From Burkholderiaceae bacterium (GTDB taxonomy: Bacteria > Pseudomonadota > Gammaproteobacteria > Burkholderiales > Burkholderiaceae_C): 21,505 nucleotides of DNA. Below are positions 1 through 7,889 of this stretch, in pieces. How positions within the stretch are numbered: the stretch's first letter is position 1; every line of letters begins with the position of its first letter. The stretch spans positions 1 through 21,505 of the forward strand of contig JALQVQ010000086.1 in assembly GCA_023260315.1 (NCBI GenBank), given 5' to 3'. Both the position numbers and the translations under genes were made by a program. A model generated the notes under the pieces. The model searched no databases. It was not told the DNA's origin and saw only the letters and a list, made by a program, of their open reading frames with translations.

Positions 1-849
1 ACGGCGGTCGCTTTTGAGGTCGCGCGCGGCATTGAGGGTGTCGCGCGTTTCTGTGGCAACGTGCTTCGCCGCTTTCGCGAAATCCGCGCCCTTACTCGCG
101 TAAATGACCGCACGGCTTGAGTTCACGATCACCAAACCATCCGTTGTTGCGCCCGCTTGGATGGTCGCAACTGCGTCACCACCTTGCGCACCAACGCCGG
201 GGATCAACAGTGGCGCTGTTGGCGCTAACGCGCGCACACGGCGAATCTCGTCAGGGTATGTCGCGCCGACAACCAGTCCAATTTGACCCGTCGGGCCGCC
301 ATCAAGCCACGCGCCTTCCGCCAGTTGGGCGACGTGCTCGAAAAGGCGGGGCGTACCCGACTCGTCCATGAGTCGTTGGTTTTGCAGGTCATCGCCGCCT
401 GGATTACTGGTGCGGCACAACAAGAAAACGCCCTTGTCTTTGTACTTGAGATAGGGCGTCACAGAGTCGTGCCCCATGAACGGCGAGAGCGTTACCGCAT
501 CAGCGCCATAACGCTCAAACGCCTCGACGGCGTATTGCGCTGCCGTGCTACCGATGTCACCACGCTTGGCATCCAGAATCACAGGAACGTCGGGCGCGAC
601 GTCTCGCATGTGGCGGATCAACCGCTCGAGCTCGGCCTCGGCGCCCATGGCGGCGAAGTAAGCAATCTGCGGCTTGAAACTGCAGACCAAGCCTGCGGTG
701 ACGTCGACAATCGATGCGCAAAAGTCAAAAACCGCTTCGCGGGTTTTGGGTAAATGCGTTGGCAACTTCGCCAGATCGGGGTCTAACCCGACGCACAACA
801 TCGAGTTATTCTTGGCCTGTGCGGCCTTCAACATATCTAAAAAAGTCAT
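1..849 (-). CDS. pyrF: Orotidine 5'-phosphate decarboxylase, partial (3' end beyond window)
   Basis: Decarboxylates orotidine 5'-monophosphate to UMP, the last step of de novo pyrimidine synthesis, in the cytoplasm. The frame reads 283 codons from ATG at 849 without a stop and leaves the window at base 1. It carries the catalytic DAKRGD tetrad region at about residues 93-98, an N-terminal GLDPD at 21-25 and a downstream SPFMGHD segment. The spacing fits the longer 'type 2' PyrF family of about 270-280 residues, so only a short C-terminal tail should be missing. The start codon shares the sequence ATGA with the stop of the DUF1853 gene, which implies translational coupling as the last visible gene of the operon starting at tsaB. 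Identification is secure; only the true C-terminus is unseen. Confidence 0.95.
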   Translation of the reverse strand, partial: MTFLDMLKAAQAKNNSMLCVGLDPDLAKLPTHLPKTREAVFDFCASIVDVTAGLVCSFKPQIAYFAAMGAEAELERLIRHMRDVAPDVPVILDAKRGDIGSTAAQYAVEAFERYGADAVTLSPFMGHDSVTPYLKYKDKGVFLLCRTSNPGGDDLQNQRLMDESGTPRLFEHVAQLAEGAWLDGGPTGQIGLVVGATYPDEIRRVRALAPTAPLLIPGVGAQGGDAVATIQAGATTDGLVIVNSSRAVIYASKGADFAKAAKHVATETRDTLNAARDLKSDRR

Positions 850-1859
850 CCGCCTATTGTAGGTTCTGCCGGTCGCTCGGGGTCGATCCAAGTACGCCAT
901 TCTTCATGCCAAGCACCGGCCGCGTCCGACTTGAAAACCCCCAGCATTTGGACCCGCTCATGGCTGTATACGGGGGCGTCGCTCACCAACGCCGCCACAT
1001 CGAGCAAGCCGTCATTACCCGGTGAAAAAAGGCGATGCTCGTCGGGTTGCGACACCGGACCCAGCCACTCGAGACGCCTCAAAAAACGCACCTTGCAGTT
1101 TCTAGGAAAAGATACGGTGGCGAATTGCGCCCGAGAGAAGCGGGGCCCAAAACGCAGGCCATCAGGCGCAACCGAAACCCAGTCATCAGCGGAGACGTCA
1201 TGGCCCGGTAAAAACCAGCGCCCCCGAACATGAGCCAAGCGCTTGACAGGCTCGGCATCCCATGGCGGCGGCAGGGCATGGGTCAACTGCCGCGCACACA
1301 ACTTATCGAGTTTATGCTGCCAATTTTCGACGCCATCGGGACCAATCGCGAGGCCAGCAGGCGTGCTAGGCTTGGCGAGGGCGTAGAACTTGACCGCCAA
1401 TTCCGCGTGAACCAAGGCCCCCGTATCGTCACGCCACAACGCATCCAATTCACCGAGTTGCTGCCGACCGGGCTTCCCTGTCTCCGGCGGTGCGTAGATA
1501 GGCACGCCACTCGCGATCCAGTCAACAGCAGGGCTTTTTTGAATAAAAAAGGTAAACAGCGCCTCGGCCAATCGCCCCAGTCGCATTGGCTGGGCAGCGG
1601 ACAGGTAGTCAGCATCGGGGTGATTCGGCTGTGCCATCTTGTTGACAGCTGCGCACAACTCTGACGGATCATGGGCTTGTGTGAGCAACCACCGGCGAAC
1701 AGCGTCATCGCGCGCTGGGGACCATAGGCGATGACCAAAAACACCCGCCGCCGATCGCAGGTCCCAAGGCCAAAAAGCGGGGGCATAAACCAGCCACCAC
1801 AGATCACGCCATGCCTGCGGCGCCTTCGTCCAAATGGTGGCGTCAACCCCGTGGCGCAC
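846..1859 (-). CDS. DUF1853 family protein of unknown function, possibly nuclease-fold
   Basis: A protein of 337 residues resembling the DUF1853 family, whose biochemical role I do not know. Visible features are an aromatic-rich N-terminus (WRDLWWLVYAP, about 17-27), an RLGRLAE segment at 93-99, then GELDALWRD at 136-144 followed by HAELAVKFYA at 151-160. Acidic residues (E99, D139, E153) preceding K157 on predicted beta strands are reminiscent of the PD-(D/E)XK nuclease core, though the spacing E-x-x-x-K would need a migrated acid. The start is GTG at 1859, 17 bases inside the end of the uracil-DNA glycosylase gene; no better ATG lies nearby in frame. The stop overlaps the pyrF start as ATGA. 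Position between a DNA-repair-type gene and pyrF suggests co-expression but does not fix a function. Confidence 0.8.
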   Translation of the reverse strand: MRHGVDATIWTKAPQAWRDLWWLVYAPAFWPWDLRSAAGVFGHRLWSPARDDAVRRWLLTQAHDPSELCAAVNKMAQPNHPDADYLSAAQPMRLGRLAEALFTFFIQKSPAVDWIASGVPIYAPPETGKPGRQQLGELDALWRDDTGALVHAELAVKFYALAKPSTPAGLAIGPDGVENWQHKLDKLCARQLTHALPPPWDAEPVKRLAHVRGRWFLPGHDVSADDWVSVAPDGLRFGPRFSRAQFATVSFPRNCKVRFLRRLEWLGPVSQPDEHRLFSPGNDGLLDVAALVSDAPVYSHERVQMLGVFKSDAAGAWHEEWRTWIDPERPAEPTIGG

Positions 1860-2724
1860 GGGCTTCGACTTCTGCCAAAGCGAGGCACATGTCAGCCCAA
1901 ACTTTCGGCTTTTCCTGTGCGTTGCGCAGCATGGCGGTCAGGGGATAAGTCACCACCGCTGGCACCTGACCAGGCAGGTCGGTCGCATGAATTTGCCCCC
2001 TCAATTGACCCAACGCACGCCCTTGCGTGCGGGTATTGGGTAGCAGGGCTTGCGCAACAGGCAACCCCATGGCAACGACCATATCTGGCTGTAGCCAAGC
2101 CAATTGGGCATGCAAGTAGGGCAGGCACTGTGCCACATCCGACGGCTTAGGCGCCAGGCCAGGGGCAGCGCGGCATTTGGTGAGAGATGTCAAATAAACC
2201 TGTGATGGCGCAAGCGACATCGCCTTGCAAATCGCCTCGAACAGCTTAAGTTCTGATGGCCCCACCGACGCCCCGTTGGTCTCGGTCGATGGCAGGTGAT
2301 CCACCACAAACACCCACTTGGCATCCGTGCTGCCCGACCCTGCAACTGCGCCGCTGCGCCCCTCACACAAGCCACACGACTGGCACGCCTGAAGGGCATC
2401 GGGCAGCGTGTCCCAACTCAGGCCATCGGTTTTGACAGCCGCTCGCGTGGGGTCACCGACTGACGGGGGCAATGCCGCGCGCGCCGGCTCAATGGCGGTT
2501 TCAATCGGACGCAACGGTGGCACAGCTGAGCGTTTGGTGGCGACGATGGGGGACGCCGCAGGTGCGGTAGGTGCAGCAGGTGGCGCAGATGCCGCAGGCG
2601 TCTCTGGCGCACTGGGCCACATCCAATGAACACCCATTGCCTTCAGCATCGCACGCGCGCGCCGATCCAACTGCAGACTGTCGTGCAGCAAGGCCGTCTT
2701 TGTGGGGGGGGCGGGAGCGGTCAT
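1843..2724 (-). CDS. Family 4-type uracil-DNA glycosylase with divergent catalytic motifs
   Basis: By family this enzyme would excise uracil from DNA using a fold that carries a 4Fe-4S cluster. The 293 residues comprise an N-terminal region that is Ala/Pro-rich at about 37-60 and a catalytic domain from about 104. The four expected cluster cysteines appear present: C114 and C117 (CQSC), C184 (TKCR) and C200 (AQC), with an extra C120. The two active-site motifs are unusual. The position of the usual GEAPG motif reads VDHLPS at 141-146, and the usual THP/YHP motif near the end reads TYPLTAMLRN at 259-268, so the conserved His is replaced. Repair activity is therefore doubtful without testing. 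ATG at 2724 shares ATGA with the rimI stop. A run of eight C lies in codons 5-7. Confidence 0.85.
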   Translation of the reverse strand: MTAPAPPTKTALLHDSLQLDRRARAMLKAMGVHWMWPSAPETPAASAPPAAPTAPAASPIVATKRSAVPPLRPIETAIEPARAALPPSVGDPTRAAVKTDGLSWDTLPDALQACQSCGLCEGRSGAVAGSGSTDAKWVFVVDHLPSTETNGASVGPSELKLFEAICKAMSLAPSQVYLTSLTKCRAAPGLAPKPSDVAQCLPYLHAQLAWLQPDMVVAMGLPVAQALLPNTRTQGRALGQLRGQIHATDLPGQVPAVVTYPLTAMLRNAQEKPKVWADMCLALAEVEARAPRG

Positions 2725-3233
2725 GGGATCAATGGTAACTGCATCACCACCGCGTCTTCACGGGCGTTGGCTTTCAACGGGTAGTAGCGTTTGCGCACGC
2801 CCACTTGCTTAAAACCGACCCGTTCGTAAAGTGCCAAGGCGCCAACGTTGCTTTGTCTGACCTCAAGCCACAAGGACGTCGCTTGCTGTCCGCGCGACCA
2901 AGTGGCCAACGCCGATAACAACAGGGTGGCCCAACCTTGACGTCGAAACGCAGGCGCAACCGTGAGGTTCAGCAGATGCACCTCGTCAACACCTTTCATC
3001 GCCACAAAATACCCCATGATGAGGTGGCCTGTGGTGTTACGCCACGGCGAAACATCGCGAGGCCCCGCGTCACACAAGAGCAATTGCGCATGGTTGAGGT
3101 GGTGCACCGCATCCAAAAGGTTACCCGGTGTCCAAGGGTGCGCGTAAGCCACCTTCTCCAGCTCGGCGACCATGGGCACATCGCCCACCTGCATGGGTGC
3201 GAACTGAACCAGCCGATCAACCGGATTTGTCAT
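2721..3233 (-). CDS. rimI: Ribosomal protein S18-alanine N-acetyltransferase
   Basis: GNAT-family acetyltransferase predicted to acetylate the N-terminal alanine of ribosomal protein S18. The acetyl-CoA binding loop RRQGWA lies at residues 97-102, and the characteristic RimI segment LEVRQSN...ALYERVGF follows at about 123-141, with a typical KRYY near the C-terminus. I chose ATG at 3233, two bases after the tsaB stop, giving 170 residues; TTG at 3239 would add two residues and overlap the tsaB stop as TTGA. The stop overlaps the UDG start as ATGA. The tsaB-rimI pairing is a common arrangement in bacteria and supports the call. Confidence 0.92.
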   Translation of the reverse strand: MTNPVDRLVQFAPMQVGDVPMVAELEKVAYAHPWTPGNLLDAVHHLNHAQLLLCDAGPRDVSPWRNTTGHLIMGYFVAMKGVDEVHLLNLTVAPAFRRQGWATLLLSALATWSRGQQATSLWLEVRQSNVGALALYERVGFKQVGVRKRYYPLKANAREDAVVMQLPLIP

Positions 3234-3235
3234 CC

Positions 3236-4048
3236 TCAAAGCCCAGCGTTTGCAGCCTTGGTTACCAGACGCTCAGCCGTGGTTTGCGCCACTTTGTCGC
3301 GAACGTACAAAGGCCTGGCGTCTGCGGCCGGCACGGCCTGCCCCGCTTGCCAAACCGAAGGCGCCAGATGCAACAGTGCACGTGCCGATGGCAAAGCGGC
3401 TTCCCAGTTGGCACAGGCGGGGTGGTCCGCCAACGTATCGCGATAGACAGTCAAGGCATTGCCAGCGATCCGAACCGCAGCGCCCATGTGGCCATCGCCC
3501 TGCGTGTCCAACCAATCGATCAGCGCTTGCGGCGTCAGAAGGCACGGCGGCTGCAGCTCGATGGGCATGGTTGTGGGTGTCACAGCATCGCCAAAAGCGT
3601 AACGGGCGACATAAATCTCACCCATGCGCGCGTCCAAACAGGCGACCCATGGCTCAGAGCGAACCGTCTGTTGCTGCATTCGGGCGGCTTGCGCCGTTGC
3701 CAACAATGAGTTGACGGGAATAACGGGAATACCACCCGGCCGCACGGATATCGCCAAGCCTTGCGCAACGGCGCAGGCCGTTCTCAAACCCGTGAATGCA
3801 CCGGGGCCTTGGCCAAAGACAATGGCATCCAGATCACGAAGCGTGAGGCCCGCATCGCGCACCAACCCAGCAATGGCGTCCAACATGCCAGCGGACGCTT
3901 TGGCGCCGCTGTCACCCTCAAACGTGCTGATCGCCCAGCGTGCCACGTCCGGTGAGCCATCCGCTACAGCAAGTGCCAAAGACAACCGCTCAGTGCTGGT
4001 GTCCATGGCAAGAAGATGGCGATAGTGGGGAGTGAAAAGGGTGGCCAC
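3236..4048 (-). CDS. tsaB: tRNA threonylcarbamoyladenosine biosynthesis protein TsaB
   Basis: TsaB is the non-catalytic partner of TsaD in the complex that transfers threonylcarbamoyl to A37 of ANN-decoding tRNAs. The protein has the N-terminal LLAMDTSTE strand at 12-20 and the diagnostic GQGPGAFTGLR at 79-89. At 270 residues it is somewhat longer than the E. coli protein (about 230). The start is uncertain: GTG at 4048 gives a full first strand, whereas the first ATG (4006, residue 15) would cut into the conserved MDTST segment, so GTG is preferred. It heads the operon tsaB-rimI-UDG-DUF1853-pyrF. The t6A partner gene tsaC occurs at 5554-6627; tsaD and tsaE are not in the window. Confidence 0.92.
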   Translation of the reverse strand: MATLFTPHYRHLLAMDTSTERLSLALAVADGSPDVARWAISTFEGDSGAKASAGMLDAIAGLVRDAGLTLRDLDAIVFGQGPGAFTGLRTACAVAQGLAISVRPGGIPVIPVNSLLATAQAARMQQQTVRSEPWVACLDARMGEIYVARYAFGDAVTPTTMPIELQPPCLLTPQALIDWLDTQGDGHMGAAVRIAGNALTVYRDTLADHPACANWEAALPSARALLHLAPSVWQAGQAVPAADARPLYVRDKVAQTTAERLVTKAANAGL

Positions 4049-4056
4049 AGGCGGTT

Positions 4057-4109
4057 ATCAATGATCAAGTCGGTAGGCCTTATTGTCACCGACTTGCTTT
4101 AGCATTGAT
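4057..4109. repeat. Nested inverted repeat in the tsaB/dacB divergent gap
   Basis: An inner perfect 9-base inverted repeat, CAAGTCGGT at 4066-4074 and ACCGACTTG at 4088-4096, is enclosed by an outer perfect 7-base pair, ATCAATG at 4057-4063 and CATTGAT at 4103-4109. The inner loop is 13 bases and contains the palindrome AGGCCT. It sits between divergent genes and covers the candidate tsaB promoter. It has no T-run on either side, so it looks more like an operator or RNA structure than an intrinsic terminator. The rest of the gap to dacB (4110-4157) shows nothing clear and no strong ribosome binding site. Confidence 0.6.
4061..4089 (-). promoter_or_regulatory. Possible sigma-70 promoter for the tsaB operon
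   Basis: On the minus strand GTGACA (4089-4084, five of six matches to TTGACA) is followed after exactly 17 bases by GATCAT (4066-4061, four of six matches to TATAAT). A start about seven bases downstream would leave only about six bases before GTG 4048, so the message would be nearly leaderless. The hexamers lie inside the nested inverted repeat at 4057-4109, so a repressor bound there would block them. The call rests on consensus matching by eye only. Confidence 0.3.
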
Positions 4110-4157
4110 GCCGGCAGTGGCACACGACCACCTGCGCAAGCCGAAGCCCTCTTTTGA

Positions 4158-5606
4158 ATGTCCCGTATGCTCGCTCCTCGCCTATTGACTGCTGTTTTGA
4201 TGTTGCTCATGGGTGTGGCTCACGCGGCGCCTGTCGCCGGTCAGCCCGATACAGAGTTACCGCCCGCCGTCGCGGCGAAGCTCGTGAAGGCGTCCGTCCC
4301 CGTCGAGGCGTTGAGCGTGGTCATCACCCCAGTGGGGACGCCATCAACCCCCATCCTCCGTGTGAATGGCGACCAATCTCAAAACCCGGCATCGGTCGCC
4401 AAACTGATAACGACGGTCGCGGCACTGGATGCGCTTGGCAGTGATTTCACCTGGTTCACCGATTTTTATTACACCGGCCGAATCGAACGTCACCGCCTCA
4501 TTGGCAACCTGCACATCCGCGGTGGCGGCGACCCCAAGTTTGTGGTTGAGCGCATACAAGAGGTGATGCAAACGCTGCGCACGCGCGGCATTACCACCAT
4601 CCAAGGCAATATGGTGTTGGATAACAGCGCATTTGATTTACCGCAGGCAGGTCCGGGCGACTTCGACGGCGAAGTGCTACGCCCCTACAACGTACAACCG
4701 GATGCGCTGATGGTGAACTTCAAGTCCGTGGTCTTGAAGTTCAAACCCAACACCAAACGCGGCGTTGCAGAAATAGAGGTCGAGCCGCCAATGGCTGGCC
4801 TCAATGTGCCTGCCACCATCCCTTTACGCAAAGGCCGTTGCGGCGACTGGCGCACCCACATCCGCGCCACGCTAACAGAGGCATCACGCTACCGTTTTGC
4901 AGGCGGCTACCCGAGGGCCTGCGGAGAACAGGAATGGGGCATTGCCTATATTGAGCCGGACACCTATGCCAGCAAAGCGTTGCTGGGCATTTGGCAGTCG
5001 GTGGGCGGCAAGTTGACGGGGCAGGTGGTCAACGGGCGCGTACCGGCTACGGCGAAACTTCTGTTACGCGCGCCCTCGCTGCCACTGCGCGAGATCATCA
5101 TGGACGTTAACAAGTTCAGCAACAACATGATGGCGCAACAGGTTTTCCTAACGCTTGCCCTCAGTCCGGATCGCCCCGCTACGTATGATGGCGCGCGACA
5201 AAAAATCCAACGCTGGTGGGTTCAAAGCATGGGCAACACGACAACGGTACCAACCATCGATAACGGATCTGGCCTGTCACGCGACGGGCGGATCACCGCA
5301 GACGCACTCGTCGCGCTTTTGCAGCATGCCGCAACGCATCCGCAATTCAAAGATTTTTATGACTCACTGAGTATTGCGGGTGTGGACGGTACCGTGAGTC
5401 GAATGGGGCAGGATGGCAGCACGCCACTGTCAATTGGGAACGCGCGCCTGAAAACAGGCTCTCTCAAAGACGTGAGCGCCATCGCAGGGTACGTAACAGG
5501 CATGAGTGGCAAGGCCTACGCCATTGCAGCCATGGTCAACCATGACAACGCCGCTAAGGCGCGTGTCGCGCTTTACCAGCTGGTTGAGTGGGCAGCGGCG
5601 CACTAG
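4158..5606 (+). CDS. dacB: D-alanyl-D-alanine carboxypeptidase/endopeptidase (PBP4, peptidase family S13)
   Basis: A periplasmic penicillin-binding protein that trims or cleaves peptidoglycan peptide cross-links. A signal peptide covers residues 1-23 (basic start, hydrophobic stretch, cleavage near AHA|AP). The three penicilloyl-serine motifs are visible: SVAK at 79-82 with nucleophile S79, SNN in the segment KFSNNMMAQQ, and KTG in LKTGSLKD near the C-terminus. At 482 residues it matches the S13 family. ATG at 4158 is used; ATG at 4167 is an alternative. No clear Shine-Dalgarno sequence precedes it. Its last 53 bases overlap the convergent 3' end of tsaC. It stands alone on the plus strand, between the tsaB operon and the pur cluster. 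Confidence 0.95.
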   Translation: MSRMLAPRLLTAVLMLLMGVAHAAPVAGQPDTELPPAVAAKLVKASVPVEALSVVITPVGTPSTPILRVNGDQSQNPASVAKLITTVAALDALGSDFTWFTDFYYTGRIERHRLIGNLHIRGGGDPKFVVERIQEVMQTLRTRGITTIQGNMVLDNSAFDLPQAGPGDFDGEVLRPYNVQPDALMVNFKSVVLKFKPNTKRGVAEIEVEPPMAGLNVPATIPLRKGRCGDWRTHIRATLTEASRYRFAGGYPRACGEQEWGIAYIEPDTYASKALLGIWQSVGGKLTGQVVNGRVPATAKLLLRAPSLPLREIIMDVNKFSNNMMAQQVFLTLALSPDRPATYDGARQKIQRWWVQSMGNTTTVPTIDNGSGLSRDGRITADALVALLQHAATHPQFKDFYDSLSIAGVDGTVSRMGQDGSTPLSIGNARLKTGSLKDVSAIAGYVTGMSGKAYAIAAMVNHDNAAKARVALYQLVEWAAAH

Positions 5607-6627
5607 CGCGCTTGAGGCGGTCTCGAACGCCATCCCATCGCAACCCGACCGGCGGTGCTTCGACCCATATGTGATCGACCCCTGTTGCATCCAACGCACG
5701 CAAAGCGGCAAACAGGTCGTGGGCACACACCTCCGGATCGGCCGCCATCTCGCGGGTCATCAGCCCGACGGGTAGGGTTTTGAGCAGTGCGGGGGTCGCA
5801 TAAACCGCGTGCGACCGAACCGACTCGGACGAGAGCGTGGCCATGCTATTTTGAAGCGTCTGCACATCGCACAGATGGACCCGCGCCTCGGGCGCGTAAT
5901 GTGACGCCAACGACCCCGATACCTGCGGTGAATGCTTCTGAACCCCCAGCACTTCAAGCCCCGTGACCGCAGCGATCTCGTCTGCCGTGATGTGACCCGG
6001 CCGCAGCAAGACAGGCTTTGGGCCACAAACATCAACGATTGTCGACTCGATACCGACATCACAATCGCCACCATCCAAGACGAGCAGCGGCGCATCGAGT
6101 GCGCGGCCCTCAAACTCGCCGACAACATGGGCGGCTGTTGTTGGACTCACGCGACCAAAACGATTGGCGCTGGGCGCGGCTGCCCCCATCACGCCCAAGG
6201 TCGCCGCCGCCTTCAGAACCGCCTGCGCAACCGGGTGTGAGGGGCAACGCACACCCACGGTGCGCTGGCCGCCGGCAGCAGCGCTGCAAACGCTGGGGCG
6301 CCGGGGCAAAATCAGCGTCAAGGGCCCGGGCCAAAAAGCCGTGATCAAGGGCCACGCCATTGCGGGAACCTCATCGCAAAGCGCCGCCAGCATCGTGTTC
6401 CAAGCCTCGCGATTGGGCTGCGGCGCCACATGCACGATCAGGGGGTGGTCTGCTGGTCGACCTTTGGCGGCAAAAATGGCCGCAACAGCGGCCGCGTTAT
6501 TGGCATCAGCGGCAAGCCCATAAACGGTCTCAGTGGGCAGGCCCAACAGGGACCCACTGACCAACGCCTGCGCCGCCTCATCAATGGCTGCAGACGAAGC
6601 CGCAGAAATACAGCGCACGGTGCTCAC
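5554..6627 (-). CDS. tsaC: L-threonylcarbamoyladenylate synthase, Sua5/YwlC type
   Basis: Makes threonylcarbamoyl-AMP from threonine, bicarbonate and ATP, the first step of tRNA t6A37 synthesis. The YrdC domain has PTETVYGL at 31-38 and KGRP at 55-58, followed by SANRFGRVSPT. A linker with SGSLASHYAP then leads into a C-terminal Sua5 domain, so this is the long two-domain form (357 residues) rather than the short E. coli TsaC. The chosen start is GTG at 6627, one base after the purK stop; GTG at 6618 is possible. An upstream in-frame ATG at 6732 would overlap purK by about 100 bases and is rejected. The 3' end overlaps dacB by 53 bases in convergent orientation. Confidence 0.93.
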   Translation of the reverse strand: MSTVRCISAASSAAIDEAAQALVSGSLLGLPTETVYGLAADANNAAAVAAIFAAKGRPADHPLIVHVAPQPNREAWNTMLAALCDEVPAMAWPLITAFWPGPLTLILPRRPSVCSAAAGGQRTVGVRCPSHPVAQAVLKAAATLGVMGAAAPSANRFGRVSPTTAAHVVGEFEGRALDAPLLVLDGGDCDVGIESTIVDVCGPKPVLLRPGHITADEIAAVTGLEVLGVQKHSPQVSGSLASHYAPEARVHLCDVQTLQNSMATLSSESVRSHAVYATPALLKTLPVGLMTREMAADPEVCAHDLFAALRALDATGVDHIWVEAPPVGLRWDGVRDRLKRASAPLPTQPAGKARHAP

Positions 6628-6628
6628 A

Positions 6629-7858
6629 TCAATGCCAAATTCCGAGGACTGCTTGCACCTCTTCAGCCACTTCACGGGCACCCTCAATGGTGTCAGCGGT
6701 GACCGTGAGATGCCCCATCTTTCGGCCGGCACGCGCCTCTAACTTGCCGTAAAGGTGGAGGTGCGTACCGGGTAAAGCCAAAACCTGATCCCAAGCGGGG
6801 GTGCGCAGCTCGCCCGTATTCAACCAAATGTCGCCTAACAAATTCAACATCACAGCCGGGCTGTGCAAACGCGGCGGTGTCAACGGTAGGCCGGTCATTG
6901 CCCGCACCTGCAATTCAAATTGCGACAAGTCGCAAGCCTCAATGCTGTAGTGCCCGCTGTTGTGCGGACGGGGGGCCATCTCGTTCACCACCAAACTCAG
7001 GGTGTCATTCGCCCCTTTAACAACGAAGAACTCCACGCACAGCACGCCGATGTAGCCCAAATCAGTGGCAATGGCGGTGGCTGCTTGGATGGCGCGGGCA
7101 GTGAGCCCTGCATCCAAATTCCCCTCAAACACCTCGGTCCGAGCCAAAATGCCGCCCACATGGGTGTTCAGCTGTAAGGGCAGATTCACCACGGTGCCAT
7201 CACGACCACGCGCGACCACAACTGAGCACTCGGCAACGAGGCTCAGACGTTTTTCAATCACGCACGGCACTTGGTTGAGGGACGCCCATGCCGCTGGCAG
7301 GGATGCGATATCAGCGACTTGGATTTGCCCCTTGCCGTCGTAGCCCATCCGGGCTGTCTTCAAGATCGCAGGAAACAAACCGGGGTCAATACCCGGCAGA
7401 TCCTCGGCCTGAACCAATGCCGCGTAGGGCACGGGGCCGACGGCTTCAGCGTCGCTCATCCTTAACGCGCTGGCCTGAAAGTGGGCCTTCTCGATCAAGC
7501 GGTCTTGCGCGACAGCGACCGCATCGGCTTGTGGGGCCACCGGGTTACTTTTGGCCAAGATTCGCAACGACTCAGCCGGCACGTTTTCAAACTCGGTGGT
7601 CACAGCGTCACACAGACGCGCCATGCTGGCGAGGGCTTGCACATCATCGTAGTTGGCGAGCAAATGGTGATGGCTCACCAGGCCCGCTGGGCTGTTTGGA
7701 TCCGGATCTAGCACCGCTGTGCGATAGCCCATTTGTTGCGCAACATGCACAAACATCAAGCCCAGTTGACCACCACCCAATACGCCGAGCGTCACAGGTC
7801 GATCATCAGTGGCGGCAAATGCAGGCAATAAGACTGCAGGCTTCAGGTTTTGATTCAT
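6629..7858 (-). CDS. purK: 5-(carboxyamino)imidazole ribonucleotide synthase (ATPase subunit)
   Basis: ATP-grasp enzyme that converts aminoimidazole ribonucleotide plus bicarbonate to N5-CAIR in de novo purine synthesis, handing its product to PurE. The nucleotide-binding LGVLGGGQLG lies near residues 24-33, TTEFENVP follows, and the C-terminal signature RPHNSGHYSIEACDLSQFELQVRA is intact. The start is ATG at 7858 (409 residues), 31 bases after the purE stop. An in-frame start at 7942 would run into purE and add an unconserved leader. Downstream the stop lies one base before the tsaC GTG, indicating one transcript purE-purK-tsaC. Confidence 0.96.
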   Translation of the reverse strand: MNQNLKPAVLLPAFAATDDRPVTLGVLGGGQLGLMFVHVAQQMGYRTAVLDPDPNSPAGLVSHHHLLANYDDVQALASMARLCDAVTTEFENVPAESLRILAKSNPVAPQADAVAVAQDRLIEKAHFQASALRMSDAEAVGPVPYAALVQAEDLPGIDPGLFPAILKTARMGYDGKGQIQVADIASLPAAWASLNQVPCVIEKRLSLVAECSVVVARGRDGTVVNLPLQLNTHVGGILARTEVFEGNLDAGLTARAIQAATAIATDLGYIGVLCVEFFVVKGANDTLSLVVNEMAPRPHNSGHYSIEACDLSQFELQVRAMTGLPLTPPRLHSPAVMLNLLGDIWLNTGELRTPAWDQVLALPGTHLHLYGKLEARAGRKMGHLTVTADTIEGAREVAEEVQAVLGIWH

Positions 7859-7889
7859 CTCGAATGGACTCAGGGTTTCAGACAGGCAT

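Noticed and set aside
931..1664. Plus-strand open frames opposite the DUF1853 gene
   Set aside because: They show no recognisable motifs and mirror the codon pattern of the minus-strand gene, so they are shadows.
5554..6732. Long form of tsaC starting at ATG 6732
   Set aside because: It would overlap purK by about 100 bases, and the added N-terminal residues are not conserved in style. GTG at 6627, just after the purK stop, is simpler.
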